Translations under genes and position numbers: made by a program
From: Streptomyces sp. CB02056
GTDB lineage: Bacteria > Actinomycetota > Actinomycetes > Streptomycetales > Streptomycetaceae
Length of the DNA: 64,000 nucleotides
Assembly (NCBI RefSeq): GCF_001905545.1
Contig: NZ_LIPD01000018.1
Span: 62,001-126,000 of the forward strand
Reading direction: 5' to 3'
In this document: positions 52,597-61,867 of the stretch, piece by piece
How the letters are laid out: each line of letters opens with the position of its first letter
Position numbering within the stretch: the first letter of the stretch is position 1
The notes under the pieces: model-generated
The model's database searches: none
What the model saw: only the letters and a program-made list of their open reading frames with translations
What the model was told of the DNA's origin: nothing

Positions 52597-52674
52597 ATTC
52601 GCACCACCACTGCCTCCCAAGGGAGTTGAGACTTCTCGGGCAGGCGTTATTCGACGACAGAGGGAGCAGGCGCG

Positions 52675-53448
52675 ATGACCGAGAGCCCGGTCGAGGACTC
52701 AACCACCGCAGCCGCCCCCCTGGTCGTGCTGAGCAAGGTCAACAAGCACTACGGCGCGCTGCACGTGCTGCAGGACATCGACCTCAGGATCGCCCAGGGC
52801 GAGGTGGTCGTACTGATCGGCCCGTCCGGTTCGGGCAAGTCGACGCTCTGCCGGACGATCAACCGGCTGGAGACGATCGACTCCGGCACGATCACCATCG
52901 ACGGCCGGCCGCTGCCCGACGAGGGCAAGGAGCTGGCCCGGCTGCGCGCCGAGGTCGGCATGGTGTTCCAGAGCTTCAACCTGTTCGCGCACAAGACCGT
53001 GCTGGAGAACGTGGTCATCGGCCAGGTGAAGGTGCGCAAGGTGCCCCGCCCGCAGGCCGAGAAGACCGCCCGGGAGCTGCTGGAGCGGGTCGGCGTCGGC
53101 GCGCAGGCGGACAAGTTCCCGGCCCAGCTCTCCGGCGGCCAGCAGCAGCGCGTGGCGATCGCCCGGGCGCTGGCGATGAAGCCCAAGGTGATGCTCTTCG
53201 ACGAGCCCACCTCGGCGCTGGACCCGGAGATGGTCAACGAGGTGCTGGAGGTCATGCGCCAACTGGCCGCGGACGGCATGACGATGGTCGTGGTCACCCA
53301 CGAGATGGGCTTCGCGCGCTCCGCCGCCAACCGGGTGCTGTTCATGGCCGACGGGAAGATCGTCGAGCAGAACACCCCGGACGCCTTCTTCACCGCACCG
53401 CGCTCCGACCGCGCCAAGGACTTCCTCTCGAAGATCCTCCACCACTGA
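52675..53448 (+). CDS. gluA: Glutamate ABC transporter ATP-binding protein
   Basis: A 257-residue ATPase of the polar amino acid ABC family. The Walker A is IGPSGSGKSTLCRTI, the signature is LSGGQQQRVAIARAL, the Walker B is VMLFDEPTSALDPE and the H-loop is VVTHEMGFA. The first about 20 residues are a polar extension. ATG 52675 is preceded by AGGGAGCAGG. It is the first gene of gluABCD (binding lipoprotein and two permeases follow). The gene name is by synteny with the glutamate system of streptomycetes and corynebacteria. Confidence 0.95.
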   Translation: MTESPVEDSTTAAAPLVVLSKVNKHYGALHVLQDIDLRIAQGEVVVLIGPSGSGKSTLCRTINRLETIDSGTITIDGRPLPDEGKELARLRAEVGMVFQSFNLFAHKTVLENVVIGQVKVRKVPRPQAEKTARELLERVGVGAQADKFPAQLSGGQQQRVAIARALAMKPKVMLFDEPTSALDPEMVNEVLEVMRQLAADGMTMVVVTHEMGFARSAANRVLFMADGKIVEQNTPDAFFTAPRSDRAKDFLSKILHH

Positions 53449-53569
53449 CGCTTCGAGACCAGCGGGGCCGCCCCCGGCTTCGTCACCGGTGCCGGCCGGT
53501 CCCGCCGTGCAACGCCTTCCAGACGCCAGAGCCCGGTTGACACCGCGGCCCACCCCCAGGAGAACCCTC

Positions 53570-54478
53570 ATGAGGACGTCCCGCACCCTCGCCGTCGCGC
53601 TCTGTGCCGTCGCGCTCACCGCCACCGCCGCCTGCGGCAAGGACGGCACCCCCGGCACCACCGCCGCGAGCAGCGGCGGCAGCGCCGCCCCGGCGCTGCC
53701 GACCTACACGGTCAAGACCGACGTCAAGGTCGACTCCGCGGTCCTCGCCGAGGCCAGGAAGCGCGGCCAGCTGATCATCGGCGCCAAGGCCGACCAGCCG
53801 AACCTCGGCTGGGAGGACGTCGCCAGCGGCGACCGCAGCGGCTTCGACATCGAGATCGCCAAGATGATCGCCGCGGACCTCGGCTTCACCCCGCAGCAGA
53901 TCAAGTGGCAGACCCTGGTCTCCTCGCAGCGCGAGCCGGCCATCGCCAAGGGCCAGATCGACTTCTACGTCGGCACCTACAGCATCAACGACGAGCGCAA
54001 GAAGAGCGTCTCCTTCGCCGGCCCGTACTACATCGCCGGCCAGGACCTGCTGGTGAAGGCCGACAACACCACGATCACCGGCGCGGAGAGCACCGGCGGC
54101 AAGAACGTCTGCACCGCCACCGGCTCGACCTCGATCAAGAACATCCAGCAGTACAACCCGAAGGTCACGCAGTTCGACACCTACTCGGCCTGCGTCGAGA
54201 AGCTGATGTCCGGCGAGGTCGACGCGGTCACCACCGACGACGCGATCCTCAAGGGCTACGCCTCCAAGTACGCCCCCAAGCTCAAGGTGGTCGGCAAGCC
54301 GTTCACCAAGGAGAACTACGGCGTCGGCCTCAACAAGGACGACAAGGCGCTGCGCGACGCCATCAGCGACGCCCTCAAGGCCCACGAGGACAACGGCGAC
54401 TGGAAGAAGGCCTACGACGCGACCCTGGGCGCCTCCGGCTCCGCCGCGCCGGACGTCCCGGCCCTCGAGCGCTACTGA
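53570..54478 (+). CDS. gluB: Glutamate-binding lipoprotein
   Basis: A 302-residue extracytoplasmic receptor. The lipobox gives Cys22 (LTATAAC), followed by a Ser/Gly-rich spacer. The body contains the family 3 binding protein segments LIIGAKADQPNLGWED, GFDIEIAKMIAADLG and VGTYSINDERKK with SVSFAGPYYIAGQDL. ATG 53570 follows CCAGGAG. A gap of 121 bases separates it from gluA. It should capture glutamate and feed it to GluCD. Confidence 0.95.
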   Translation: MRTSRTLAVALCAVALTATAACGKDGTPGTTAASSGGSAAPALPTYTVKTDVKVDSAVLAEARKRGQLIIGAKADQPNLGWEDVASGDRSGFDIEIAKMIAADLGFTPQQIKWQTLVSSQREPAIAKGQIDFYVGTYSINDERKKSVSFAGPYYIAGQDLLVKADNTTITGAESTGGKNVCTATGSTSIKNIQQYNPKVTQFDTYSACVEKLMSGEVDAVTTDDAILKGYASKYAPKLKVVGKPFTKENYGVGLNKDDKALRDAISDALKAHEDNGDWKKAYDATLGASGSAAPDVPALERY

Positions 54479-54531
54479 TCCGCCCGCCGTACGTCGACTT
54501 CCCGACCATGAACTGAGAGGAGGGCCGCCGG

Positions 54532-55182
54532 ATGGGGTTCCTGTTCGAGGACGACAACTTCGCGTTGTTCCGCGACGGCTTCCTACAGACGATCGAGGTG
54601 AGCGCGCTCAGCGCTCTGCTCGCCCTGCTGCTGGGCACCCTGCTGGCGGCCTTCCGGGTCTCCCCGGTGCCGGTCCTGCGCGCCTTCGGCACCGCCTGGG
54701 TCACGCTCTTCCGCAACACCCCGCTGACCCTGCTGTTCTTCGCCGTCACCTTCGGCCTGCCGCCGCTGGGCGTGCACTTCAGCCACCTGGTGTTCGCGGT
54801 GCTGGCGCTCGGCGGGTACACCGCCTCGTTCGTCTGCGAGGTGATCCGCTCCGGCATCAACACCGTGCCACTCGGCCAGGCGGAGGCCGCCCGCAGCCTG
54901 GGCATGTCCTTCGGCCAGACCCTCACCCTGGTCGTCCTGCCGCAGGCCGCCCGGACCGTCCTGGGCCCGATGAGCAGCGTGTTCATCGCCCTGCCCAGGA
55001 ACTCGGCGATCGCCGGCGCGTTCAGCGTCTCCGAGCTGTACAGCGCCCAGCAGACCTTCTCCGAGCGCGGCTTCTCGATCTTCGCCATCTTCTTCTGGGT
55101 GGCCTGCGCCTACCTGCTGATCAGCGCGACGATCGCCACGTTCTTCCGCTTCCTGGAATCCCGACTGGCGGTGGCCCGATGA
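54532..55182 (+). CDS. gluC: Glutamate ABC transporter permease GluC
   Basis: A 216-residue inner-membrane permease with about five hydrophobic segments. The amino acid permease signature is SGINTVPLGQAEAARSLGMS, followed by VLPQAARTVLGPMSS. ATG 54532 is preceded by GAGGAGGG. It overlaps gluD by four bases (ATGA), so the two permeases are translated together and form the heterodimeric channel with the GluA ATPase. Confidence 0.95.
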   Translation: MGFLFEDDNFALFRDGFLQTIEVSALSALLALLLGTLLAAFRVSPVPVLRAFGTAWVTLFRNTPLTLLFFAVTFGLPPLGVHFSHLVFAVLALGGYTASFVCEVIRSGINTVPLGQAEAARSLGMSFGQTLTLVVLPQAARTVLGPMSSVFIALPRNSAIAGAFSVSELYSAQQTFSERGFSIFAIFFWVACAYLLISATIATFFRFLESRLAVAR

Positions 55183-56027
55183 GTGTTCTGAACCGCCAGG
55201 CTTCGGCCAGCGTCCTCTACGACGCCCCCGGCCCGAAGGCCCGCACCCGGTACCGCGCGTTCGGCGTCCTCTCGGTGCTCGGCATCGCCGGTCTCCTCTG
55301 GTACGTCTTCACCGCGCTGAACGACAACGGCCAGTTCGACCCCGACCTGTGGGACCCGTTCCAGTACAACTTCGTCCAGCAGATGATCCTGGACGGCCTG
55401 CTGGCCACCCTGAAGGCCTTCGGGCTGGCGGCGGTCTTCTCGCTCGCCCTGGGCGCCCTGCTGGCGGCCGGTCAGCTCTCCGACCACAAACCGGTCCGCT
55501 GGTTCTGCACGGCCTTCACCCAGTTCTTCCGGGCGATGCCGCTGCTGATCCTGATCGTCGGGCTCTACTACGCCTTCTTCGCCAAGGAGTCGATGTGGGC
55601 GCTGGTGCTCGGCCTCACCCTCTACAACGGGGCGGTCCAGGCCGAGATCATCCGCAGCGGCGTCAACGCCGTCCCGCGCGGCCAGGGCGAGGCGGCGTAC
55701 GGGCTCGGCATGCGCAAGACCCAGGTGATGACGTCGATCCTGGTGCCGCAGGCCGTCCGTTCGATGCTGCCCTCGATGATCGGCCAGCTGGTCGTCACCC
55801 TCAAGGACACCTCGCTCGGTCTGATCATCACCTACCAGGAGCTGCTGTTCATCGGCAAGAAGATCGCCAGCCAGCCGATGAACGCCGCGGGCTTCCCCTA
55901 CATCCCCGTGGTGCTGGTGATCGGCCCGATCTACATCGCGATGTGCCTCCTGTTGACCGCGCTCGCACGCTGGATCGAAGCACGCGGCCGTCGCGGCGCG
56001 AACCGGCGCACTTCGACTTCTGCTTGA
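55179..56027 (+). CDS. gluD: Glutamate ABC transporter permease GluD
   Basis: A 282-residue permease, longer than GluC at its N-terminus, with about six hydrophobic segments. The family loop is SGVNAVPRGQGEAAYGLGMR and is followed by VPQAVRSMLPSMIGQL and KDTSLGLIITYQELL. ATG 55179 overlaps the gluC stop. The C-terminus is basic (RGRRGANRRTSTSA). It ends the gluABCD operon. Confidence 0.95.
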   Translation: MSVLNRQASASVLYDAPGPKARTRYRAFGVLSVLGIAGLLWYVFTALNDNGQFDPDLWDPFQYNFVQQMILDGLLATLKAFGLAAVFSLALGALLAAGQLSDHKPVRWFCTAFTQFFRAMPLLILIVGLYYAFFAKESMWALVLGLTLYNGAVQAEIIRSGVNAVPRGQGEAAYGLGMRKTQVMTSILVPQAVRSMLPSMIGQLVVTLKDTSLGLIITYQELLFIGKKIASQPMNAAGFPYIPVVLVIGPIYIAMCLLLTALARWIEARGRRGANRRTSTSA

Positions 56028-56149
56028 CGGACACGCAGGCGAACTGTTGCATTGCTCTTCGTGACACCTCCCGGGAGCATCCACGCGGCATATGCGGCAG
56101 CGGTAACTGACGCCGGCCGATCGGCCGGTTCGTGCCCGGAGGTTCCCTC

Positions 56150-57865
56150 ATGGACCCGGTGATCGTGGTCGGGGCCGGACCGGTCGGTCTGGCCCTGGCC
56201 CTCGCCCTGGCCCGGCACGAGGTCCCCACCATCGTCCTGGACGAGGGCTCCGGCCTCTGCCCGGAAGGCCCGCGCAGCCTCGTCCTCGGCGCCGACACCG
56301 CCGCCTTCCTGACCCGGATCGGCTACCCGCGGGCCGTCTCGGACTCCGCGCTGTGGGACTCCTTCGCCGTCTGGCGCCGCCGCCAGGAGGTGCTGCGGAT
56401 CGACCTCACCGACTCGCCCACCTACCACCTGCCCCAGCACCGCCTCCAGCGCGGGCTGCGCGACGCCCTGACCGGCACCCCGCTGATCAGGCTGGTCCCG
56501 CTCAACCGGGTCGTCGAGCTCGAACAGGACCGGGACGGCGTCAGCCTCCGCACCACGGGCACCCAGGACGGCTCCGCCACCTGGTGGCGCGGCAGCCACC
56601 TGGTCGGCTGCGACGGCGCCAGATCCACCGTCCGCAAGCTCCTGAAGATCCGCTTCCCCGGCCGCCCGGCGGTCGACCGCAACGCCATCGCCACCGTCCG
56701 GGTCGACCTGCCCTTCGACGGCGCCCGGCTGCACCGCGAGCCCCCGTGGCGGGGCGACCGCGAGGCCTCCGCCCGTCCGCTGCCGGACGGCGTCTGGCGG
56801 CTCGACTGGCGGCTGCCCCCCGGCCGTCCCGCCGCCACCGAGACCGTCGACCCGCACGCCACCTGGCCCGGCATCGTCACCGGCGACACCCTGCTCACCC
56901 GGGTCACCTCCACCCTCACCGGCTGGTGCGGCGAACTGCCCCGCTTCGAACTGCTGGCCGCCGCCGACCACACCGCCCAGCAGCGGCTCGCCGCCCGCTT
57001 CCGCAGCGGCCGCTGCTTCCTGGCCGGCGACGCCGCCCACCTGCACGGCGCGCTCGGCATGCAGAACCTCGCGGACGGGCTGCGCGACGCCGACAACCTC
57101 GCCTGGCGGCTCGCCCTCGCCTGGCACCTCCACTCCGGCGGCCCGCAGCCCGGCGGCTCCCTGCTGGACGGCTACGAGGCCGAGCGGCGCGGGGCGGTCG
57201 GCGCCCGGCTGCGCGCGGTCGACCAGTCCATGCCGCTGCTGCGCCCGCTGCGCGGCTGGCAGCAGACCCGGCGCTCGCTGCTGGTCGGCGGCTTCCGCAA
57301 GCACGCCCCGCTGCTCGCCGACGGCCAGCTCGGCACCGGCCGGTTCGGCGGCGCGCCCGCCTACCCGGCGGCGCCCTCCGGCGTCCCGGCCCGGGTCCCG
57401 GTGCAGCGCGGCGCGCGCGGCACCACCTCGCTCAGCGAGCTGCTGCCCGCCACCGCCCCCGGCGTGCTCGTCCCGGACCTGCCGGTGCTCGCCGACGACG
57501 GCACCCCCGACCACCTGCACGCCCGGCTCGGCACCACCTTCCTGCTGCTGCTGGTCGCCCCCGGCACCGCCGTCTGGTCCTCCGAGCACTGGCTCGGCGC
57601 CGGCCTGATGCCCCGCCTCGCCGAGGTCGCCGCCGCGCTGCCCGTCCCCGCCGAGGTGCTGGTCACCGAGGACTACCCGGGCGCCGGGCCGCACACCGTC
57701 CTGCTGATCCGCCCGGACGGCCACCTGGTCGGCGCCACCCAGGGGGCCGTCGCCGAGGACCTGCTCGCCCTCGCCGACCGCGCCCGCGGCGGCCCGGCCA
57801 CGCTCGGCCCGGCCCCCGACCCGGCCGAGCAGCCCTCGCCCCAGCAGGTGGACTCCCCGAGCTGA
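56150..57865 (+). CDS. FAD-dependent aromatic-hydroxylase-type monooxygenase
   Basis: A 571-residue flavoprotein of the phenol/PHBH-type hydroxylase group. The N-terminal FAD loop is VIVVGAGPVGLALALALA, the DG motif is HLVGCDGARSTVRK, and the GD motif is GRCFLAGDAAHLHGALGMQN with NLADGLRDADNLAWRL, the expected set. A thioredoxin-like C-terminal domain (about residues 430-560) is present as in dimeric phenol hydroxylases. ATG 56150 follows GGAGG; a GTG at 56132 is weaker. Substrate unknown; tailoring of an aromatic metabolite or catabolism is possible. It is separated from gluD by 122 bases and convergent with the RNase Y gene. Confidence 0.9.
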   Translation: MDPVIVVGAGPVGLALALALARHEVPTIVLDEGSGLCPEGPRSLVLGADTAAFLTRIGYPRAVSDSALWDSFAVWRRRQEVLRIDLTDSPTYHLPQHRLQRGLRDALTGTPLIRLVPLNRVVELEQDRDGVSLRTTGTQDGSATWWRGSHLVGCDGARSTVRKLLKIRFPGRPAVDRNAIATVRVDLPFDGARLHREPPWRGDREASARPLPDGVWRLDWRLPPGRPAATETVDPHATWPGIVTGDTLLTRVTSTLTGWCGELPRFELLAAADHTAQQRLAARFRSGRCFLAGDAAHLHGALGMQNLADGLRDADNLAWRLALAWHLHSGGPQPGGSLLDGYEAERRGAVGARLRAVDQSMPLLRPLRGWQQTRRSLLVGGFRKHAPLLADGQLGTGRFGGAPAYPAAPSGVPARVPVQRGARGTTSLSELLPATAPGVLVPDLPVLADDGTPDHLHARLGTTFLLLLVAPGTAVWSSEHWLGAGLMPRLAEVAAALPVPAEVLVTEDYPGAGPHTVLLIRPDGHLVGATQGAVAEDLLALADRARGGPATLGPAPDPAEQPSPQQVDSPS

Positions 57866-57893
57866 GGCCTCCGGGCCGCGGCGGGCCACGGTC

Positions 57894-59363
57894 TCAGCCG
57901 GCCACCGCCGTGGCCCGGCTCTCGCGGACCACCGTCACCCGGATCTGGCCCGGGTACGTCAGCTCGGTGGAGACCTGGCGGGCGACCTCACGGGCGATCA
58001 GCTCCGCACCGAGGTCGTCCACCGCGTCCGGACGGACCATCACCCGCACCTCGCGGCCCGCCTGCATCGCGAACACCTCGGCCACGCCCTCGTGCGAACG
58101 CGCGATCTCCTCCAGCCGCGCCAGCCGCCGGACGTACAGCTCCAGCGACTCCTTGCGCGCACCCGGCCGGCCGCCCGAGCAGCCGTCCGCGGCCTGGGTC
58201 AGCACGGCCGTCACCGTGCGCGGATCGACCTCGTTGTGGTGGGCGGCGATCGCGTGCACCACCTCGGCGGACTCCCCGTACCGCCGGGCGAGCTCCGCGC
58301 CGACCGCGGCGTGGCTGCCCTCCGACTCGTGGGTGAGCGCCTTGCCGATGTCGTGCAGCAGCGCCGCGCGCCGCACCGGCTCCGGGTCCACCCCGAGCTC
58401 GGCGGCCATCATCCCGGCCAGATGCGCGGACTCCAGCAGGTGCCCGAGCACGTTCTGCCCGTACGACGCCCGATAGCGCAACGAGCCCAGGGTGCGGACG
58501 AGTTCGGGGTGCACCCCGTCGACCCGGGCCTCCAACAGGGCGTCCTCGCCGGCCCGGACGCAGCTCTGCCCGACCTCCTCGCGGCTGCGCTCGTACAGGC
58601 TCTCGATCCGGGTCGGGTGGATCCGGCCGTCCTCGACCAGCTGCTCCAGGGTGAGCCGGGCGGTCTCCCGGCGGACCGGGTCGAAGCAGGACAGCTGCAC
58701 CGACTCGGGGGTGTCGTCGACGATCAGGTTCACGCCGGTGACCGCCTCGAACGCGCGGATGTTGCGGCCCTCGCGGCCTATGATGCGGCCCTTCATGTCC
58801 TCGTTCGGCAGCCGCAGGATGGTGACGGCGCTCTCCGCGGTCTGCTCCGTCGCCAGCCGCTGGACCGCCCCGGCGACGATGTCCCGGGCCCGGCGCTCGC
58901 CCTCCTCCCGGGCCTCGCGCTCGATCTCCCGGACGGTGACCGCGGCCTCCCGCCGGGCCGAGTCCTCGGCCTCCCGCAGGAGTTCGGCGCGGGCCTGCTC
59001 GGCGGAGAGCCCGGCGGCCCGCTCCAACGCCGCCGCCCGCCGGGCGACCAGCGCCTCGGCCTCGCCCCGGGACTGCTCCACCTCGGCGGAGCGCTCGGCC
59101 AGTTCGTCCTCCCGGCGGCGCAGCCTGCGCAGCTCCTCGGCCATGTCCTCCTCGCGGCGGGCCAGTTCGGTCCGCTGCCGGGCGGACTGCTCCTCGGCCC
59201 ACCGGCGGGCCTGCTCGGCCTCGGCCAGCGCACCGCGCCGGGCCGCCCGGAGCCTCCTGATCGCCAGCCCGGCGGCGGCCACGACCACCAGCAGCAGGAG
59301 TGCGGCCGATCCGGCGACCGGCACCAGTGAGCCGCCCGGGCCGGTGCCCGCCGAGATCCCCAT
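57894..59363 (-). CDS. rny: RNase Y-type KH/HD endoribonuclease
   Basis: A 489-residue membrane-anchored endoribonuclease homologue. An N-terminal membrane helix (AALLLLVVVAAAGLAI) is followed by a long Arg/Glu/Ala coiled coil (residues about 40-170), a KH domain with GRIIGREGRNIRAFE, and an HD domain with AALLHDIGKALTHE, SHAAVGAELARRYGE and AIAAHHNEVDP. The order and motifs fit RNase Y. It starts an mRNA decay function known best from Firmicutes; in actinomycetes RNase E is the usual enzyme, so its role here is open. It lies downstream of recX on the same strand. The symbol is by homology only. Confidence 0.9.
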   Translation of the reverse strand: MGISAGTGPGGSLVPVAGSAALLLLVVVAAAGLAIRRLRAARRGALAEAEQARRWAEEQSARQRTELARREEDMAEELRRLRRREDELAERSAEVEQSRGEAEALVARRAAALERAAGLSAEQARAELLREAEDSARREAAVTVREIEREAREEGERRARDIVAGAVQRLATEQTAESAVTILRLPNEDMKGRIIGREGRNIRAFEAVTGVNLIVDDTPESVQLSCFDPVRRETARLTLEQLVEDGRIHPTRIESLYERSREEVGQSCVRAGEDALLEARVDGVHPELVRTLGSLRYRASYGQNVLGHLLESAHLAGMMAAELGVDPEPVRRAALLHDIGKALTHESEGSHAAVGAELARRYGESAEVVHAIAAHHNEVDPRTVTAVLTQAADGCSGGRPGARKESLELYVRRLARLEEIARSHEGVAEVFAMQAGREVRVMVRPDAVDDLGAELIAREVARQVSTELTYPGQIRVTVVRESRATAVAG

Positions 59364-59496
59364 TCCCGCCCACTCCCCCGTCGCCGCGCGCGCCGCCGTC
59401 CGGAGGCGCCCCGGGCACTGAAGGCGAGGCTAGGTGGGGGTCACGGGAGGGTCAAGAGTTGACCTGGTCCACTCCAAGACACCTACAGAACTGCCA

Positions 59497-60549
59497 CTAC
59501 TCCCGACCCGACGGTTCACTCCACTCCTCTTCCAGCGCGCTGCGCACCACCCGGAACGCCAGTCCTTCGGAGTAGCCGCGCCGGGCCAGCATCCCGACCA
59601 GCCGCCGGGTGCGCACCTGGGTGTCCAGCCCCCGGGTGGACCGCAGCTTGCGCTCGACCAGCGCCCTGGCCGCGTCCGTCTCGTCGTCGTGGTCGAGCTG
59701 GGCGACGGCCTGCTCGACCAGGTCGGCGGCGACGCCCTTGGTGCGCAGCTCCTGGGCCAGCGCCCGCCGGGACAGGCCCCGGACGGCGTGCCGGGACTCC
59801 ACCCAGGCCGCGGCGAAGGCCGCGTCGTCGATCAGCCCGACCTCTTCGAGCCGGGTGAGCACCGCGTCGGCGGCCTCCTCCGGGATCTCCCGCTTGCGCA
59901 GGGCGTCGGCGAGCTGCTTGCGGGTCTTGGCGGCGCCGGTCAGCAGCCGCAGGCAGATATCCCGGGCGCGGGTCTCCGGGTCGGCCGACTCCTCGGCCTG
60001 CTTCCGGGAGGTACGGCCGGAGTGCTCCTCCCCGGGCAGCCCGGTGCCGGAGCGGCCCCGGCGCCCGCCGCGACGGGAGGCCGAGGCGGCCACACCCCCG
60101 TGACCGGCCGCCTCGCCGCCGCCGCGGCCGCTCTCCACGGCCGTCGGTGTCGAAGCGGGCCCGGCCGCTTCGGTTTGCTCGGCCTCCAGGGCCGAGCGCC
60201 GCCGCCGGCGGCCGGTGGGCAGCTCGGAGGCGGAGACCAGGCCGAGCGCCTCGACCGGGGTTTCCGCCGGCTCCGGCCCGGGCGCCGCGCCGCGCACCGC
60301 CCGGGTCGGAGCCAGGTCGAACTCCGGCTCGGCGCCGGATGCCCACTGCGCGGTGGACGGACGGCCGCGCCGGGAGCGCGAGGCCCGGGGCTTCGCGGCC
60401 ACCGGCTCGGGCTCCTCCGCGACGGCGGCGAACCAGTCCGGCGGCCCGTGGTCGTCGCCTTCCGCGACCGCGGCGAACCAGTCCGGCGGCCCGTAGTCGT
60501 CGTCCTCCGGGCCCGCCGGGCCGCCGCCCACCGTGTCGTACTGCGTCAA
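59497..60549 (-). CDS. recX: Regulatory protein RecX with long N-terminal extension
   Basis: RecX inhibits and modulates RecA filaments. The C-terminal about 160 residues carry the three-helix RecX repeats (RDICLRLLTGAAKTRKQL, GLIDDAAFAAAWVESRH, SRRALAQELRTKGV, ALVERKLRS, RGYSEGLAFRVV). The N-terminal about 190 residues are low-complexity, with a duplicated GPPDWFAAVAE and several Arg/Gly-rich basic stretches; this extension is unusual for RecX. TTG 60549 starts five bases past the recA stop; GTG 60531 is an alternative. Coupled to recA on the same strand. Confidence 0.93.
   Translation of the reverse strand: MTQYDTVGGGPAGPEDDDYGPPDWFAAVAEGDDHGPPDWFAAVAEEPEPVAAKPRASRSRRGRPSTAQWASGAEPEFDLAPTRAVRGAAPGPEPAETPVEALGLVSASELPTGRRRRRSALEAEQTEAAGPASTPTAVESGRGGGEAAGHGGVAASASRRGGRRGRSGTGLPGEEHSGRTSRKQAEESADPETRARDICLRLLTGAAKTRKQLADALRKREIPEEAADAVLTRLEEVGLIDDAAFAAAWVESRHAVRGLSRRALAQELRTKGVAADLVEQAVAQLDHDDETDAARALVERKLRSTRGLDTQVRTRRLVGMLARRGYSEGLAFRVVRSALEEEWSEPSGRE
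60419..60501. repeat. 45-base direct duplication in recX
   Basis: A segment of about 38 bases is repeated with a 45-base period (starting at 60419 and 60464), nearly identical in both copies. It encodes the GPPDWFAAVAE duplication in the N-terminal extension. Confidence 0.85.
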
Positions 60550-60553
60550 CGGC

Positions 60554-61672
<1,119 letters not shown>

Positions 61673-61781
61673 GGCTTTTTCCCTCGGGTTCTGTGCTGTG
61701 CGCTTCATCGTCCTCGACGCTAGCGCGTCCCACTGACAAACGGGCCCGGCCGGGCTCCGCCTGTGGAAAACTCCACGCCGG

Positions 61782-61810
61782 AGAGTACAAAGAACATCTG
61801 TTCGATTCAA
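61782..61810 (-). promoter_or_regulatory. recA promoter with embedded LexA box
   Basis: On the minus strand TTGAAT (61810-61805) and TACTCT (61787-61782) are 17 bases apart. The SOS-box-like AGAACATCTGTTCG (61791-61804) occupies the spacer, where LexA binding would block RNA polymerase. Its palindromic core GAAC-N4-GTTC is perfect; only the first outer base differs from the actinobacterial consensus. Confidence 0.8.
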
Positions 61811-61867
61811 GCGTCGCACGTCCGGGCCCCGCCGCCCCCGGGGACACCCCGGGAGCGGCGCCCCGGG

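Larger units (their letters stand above)
52284..52674. promoter_or_regulatory. Divergent control region gluR / gluA
   Basis: This 391-base gap carries the direct repeats near gluR (52307-52324), a strong hairpin at 52562-52596 and a possible gluA promoter TTGAGA (52626-52631) with TATTCG (52648-52653), 16 bases apart. The ribosome site AGGGAGCAGG precedes gluA. No gene is supported in between. Confidence 0.65.
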
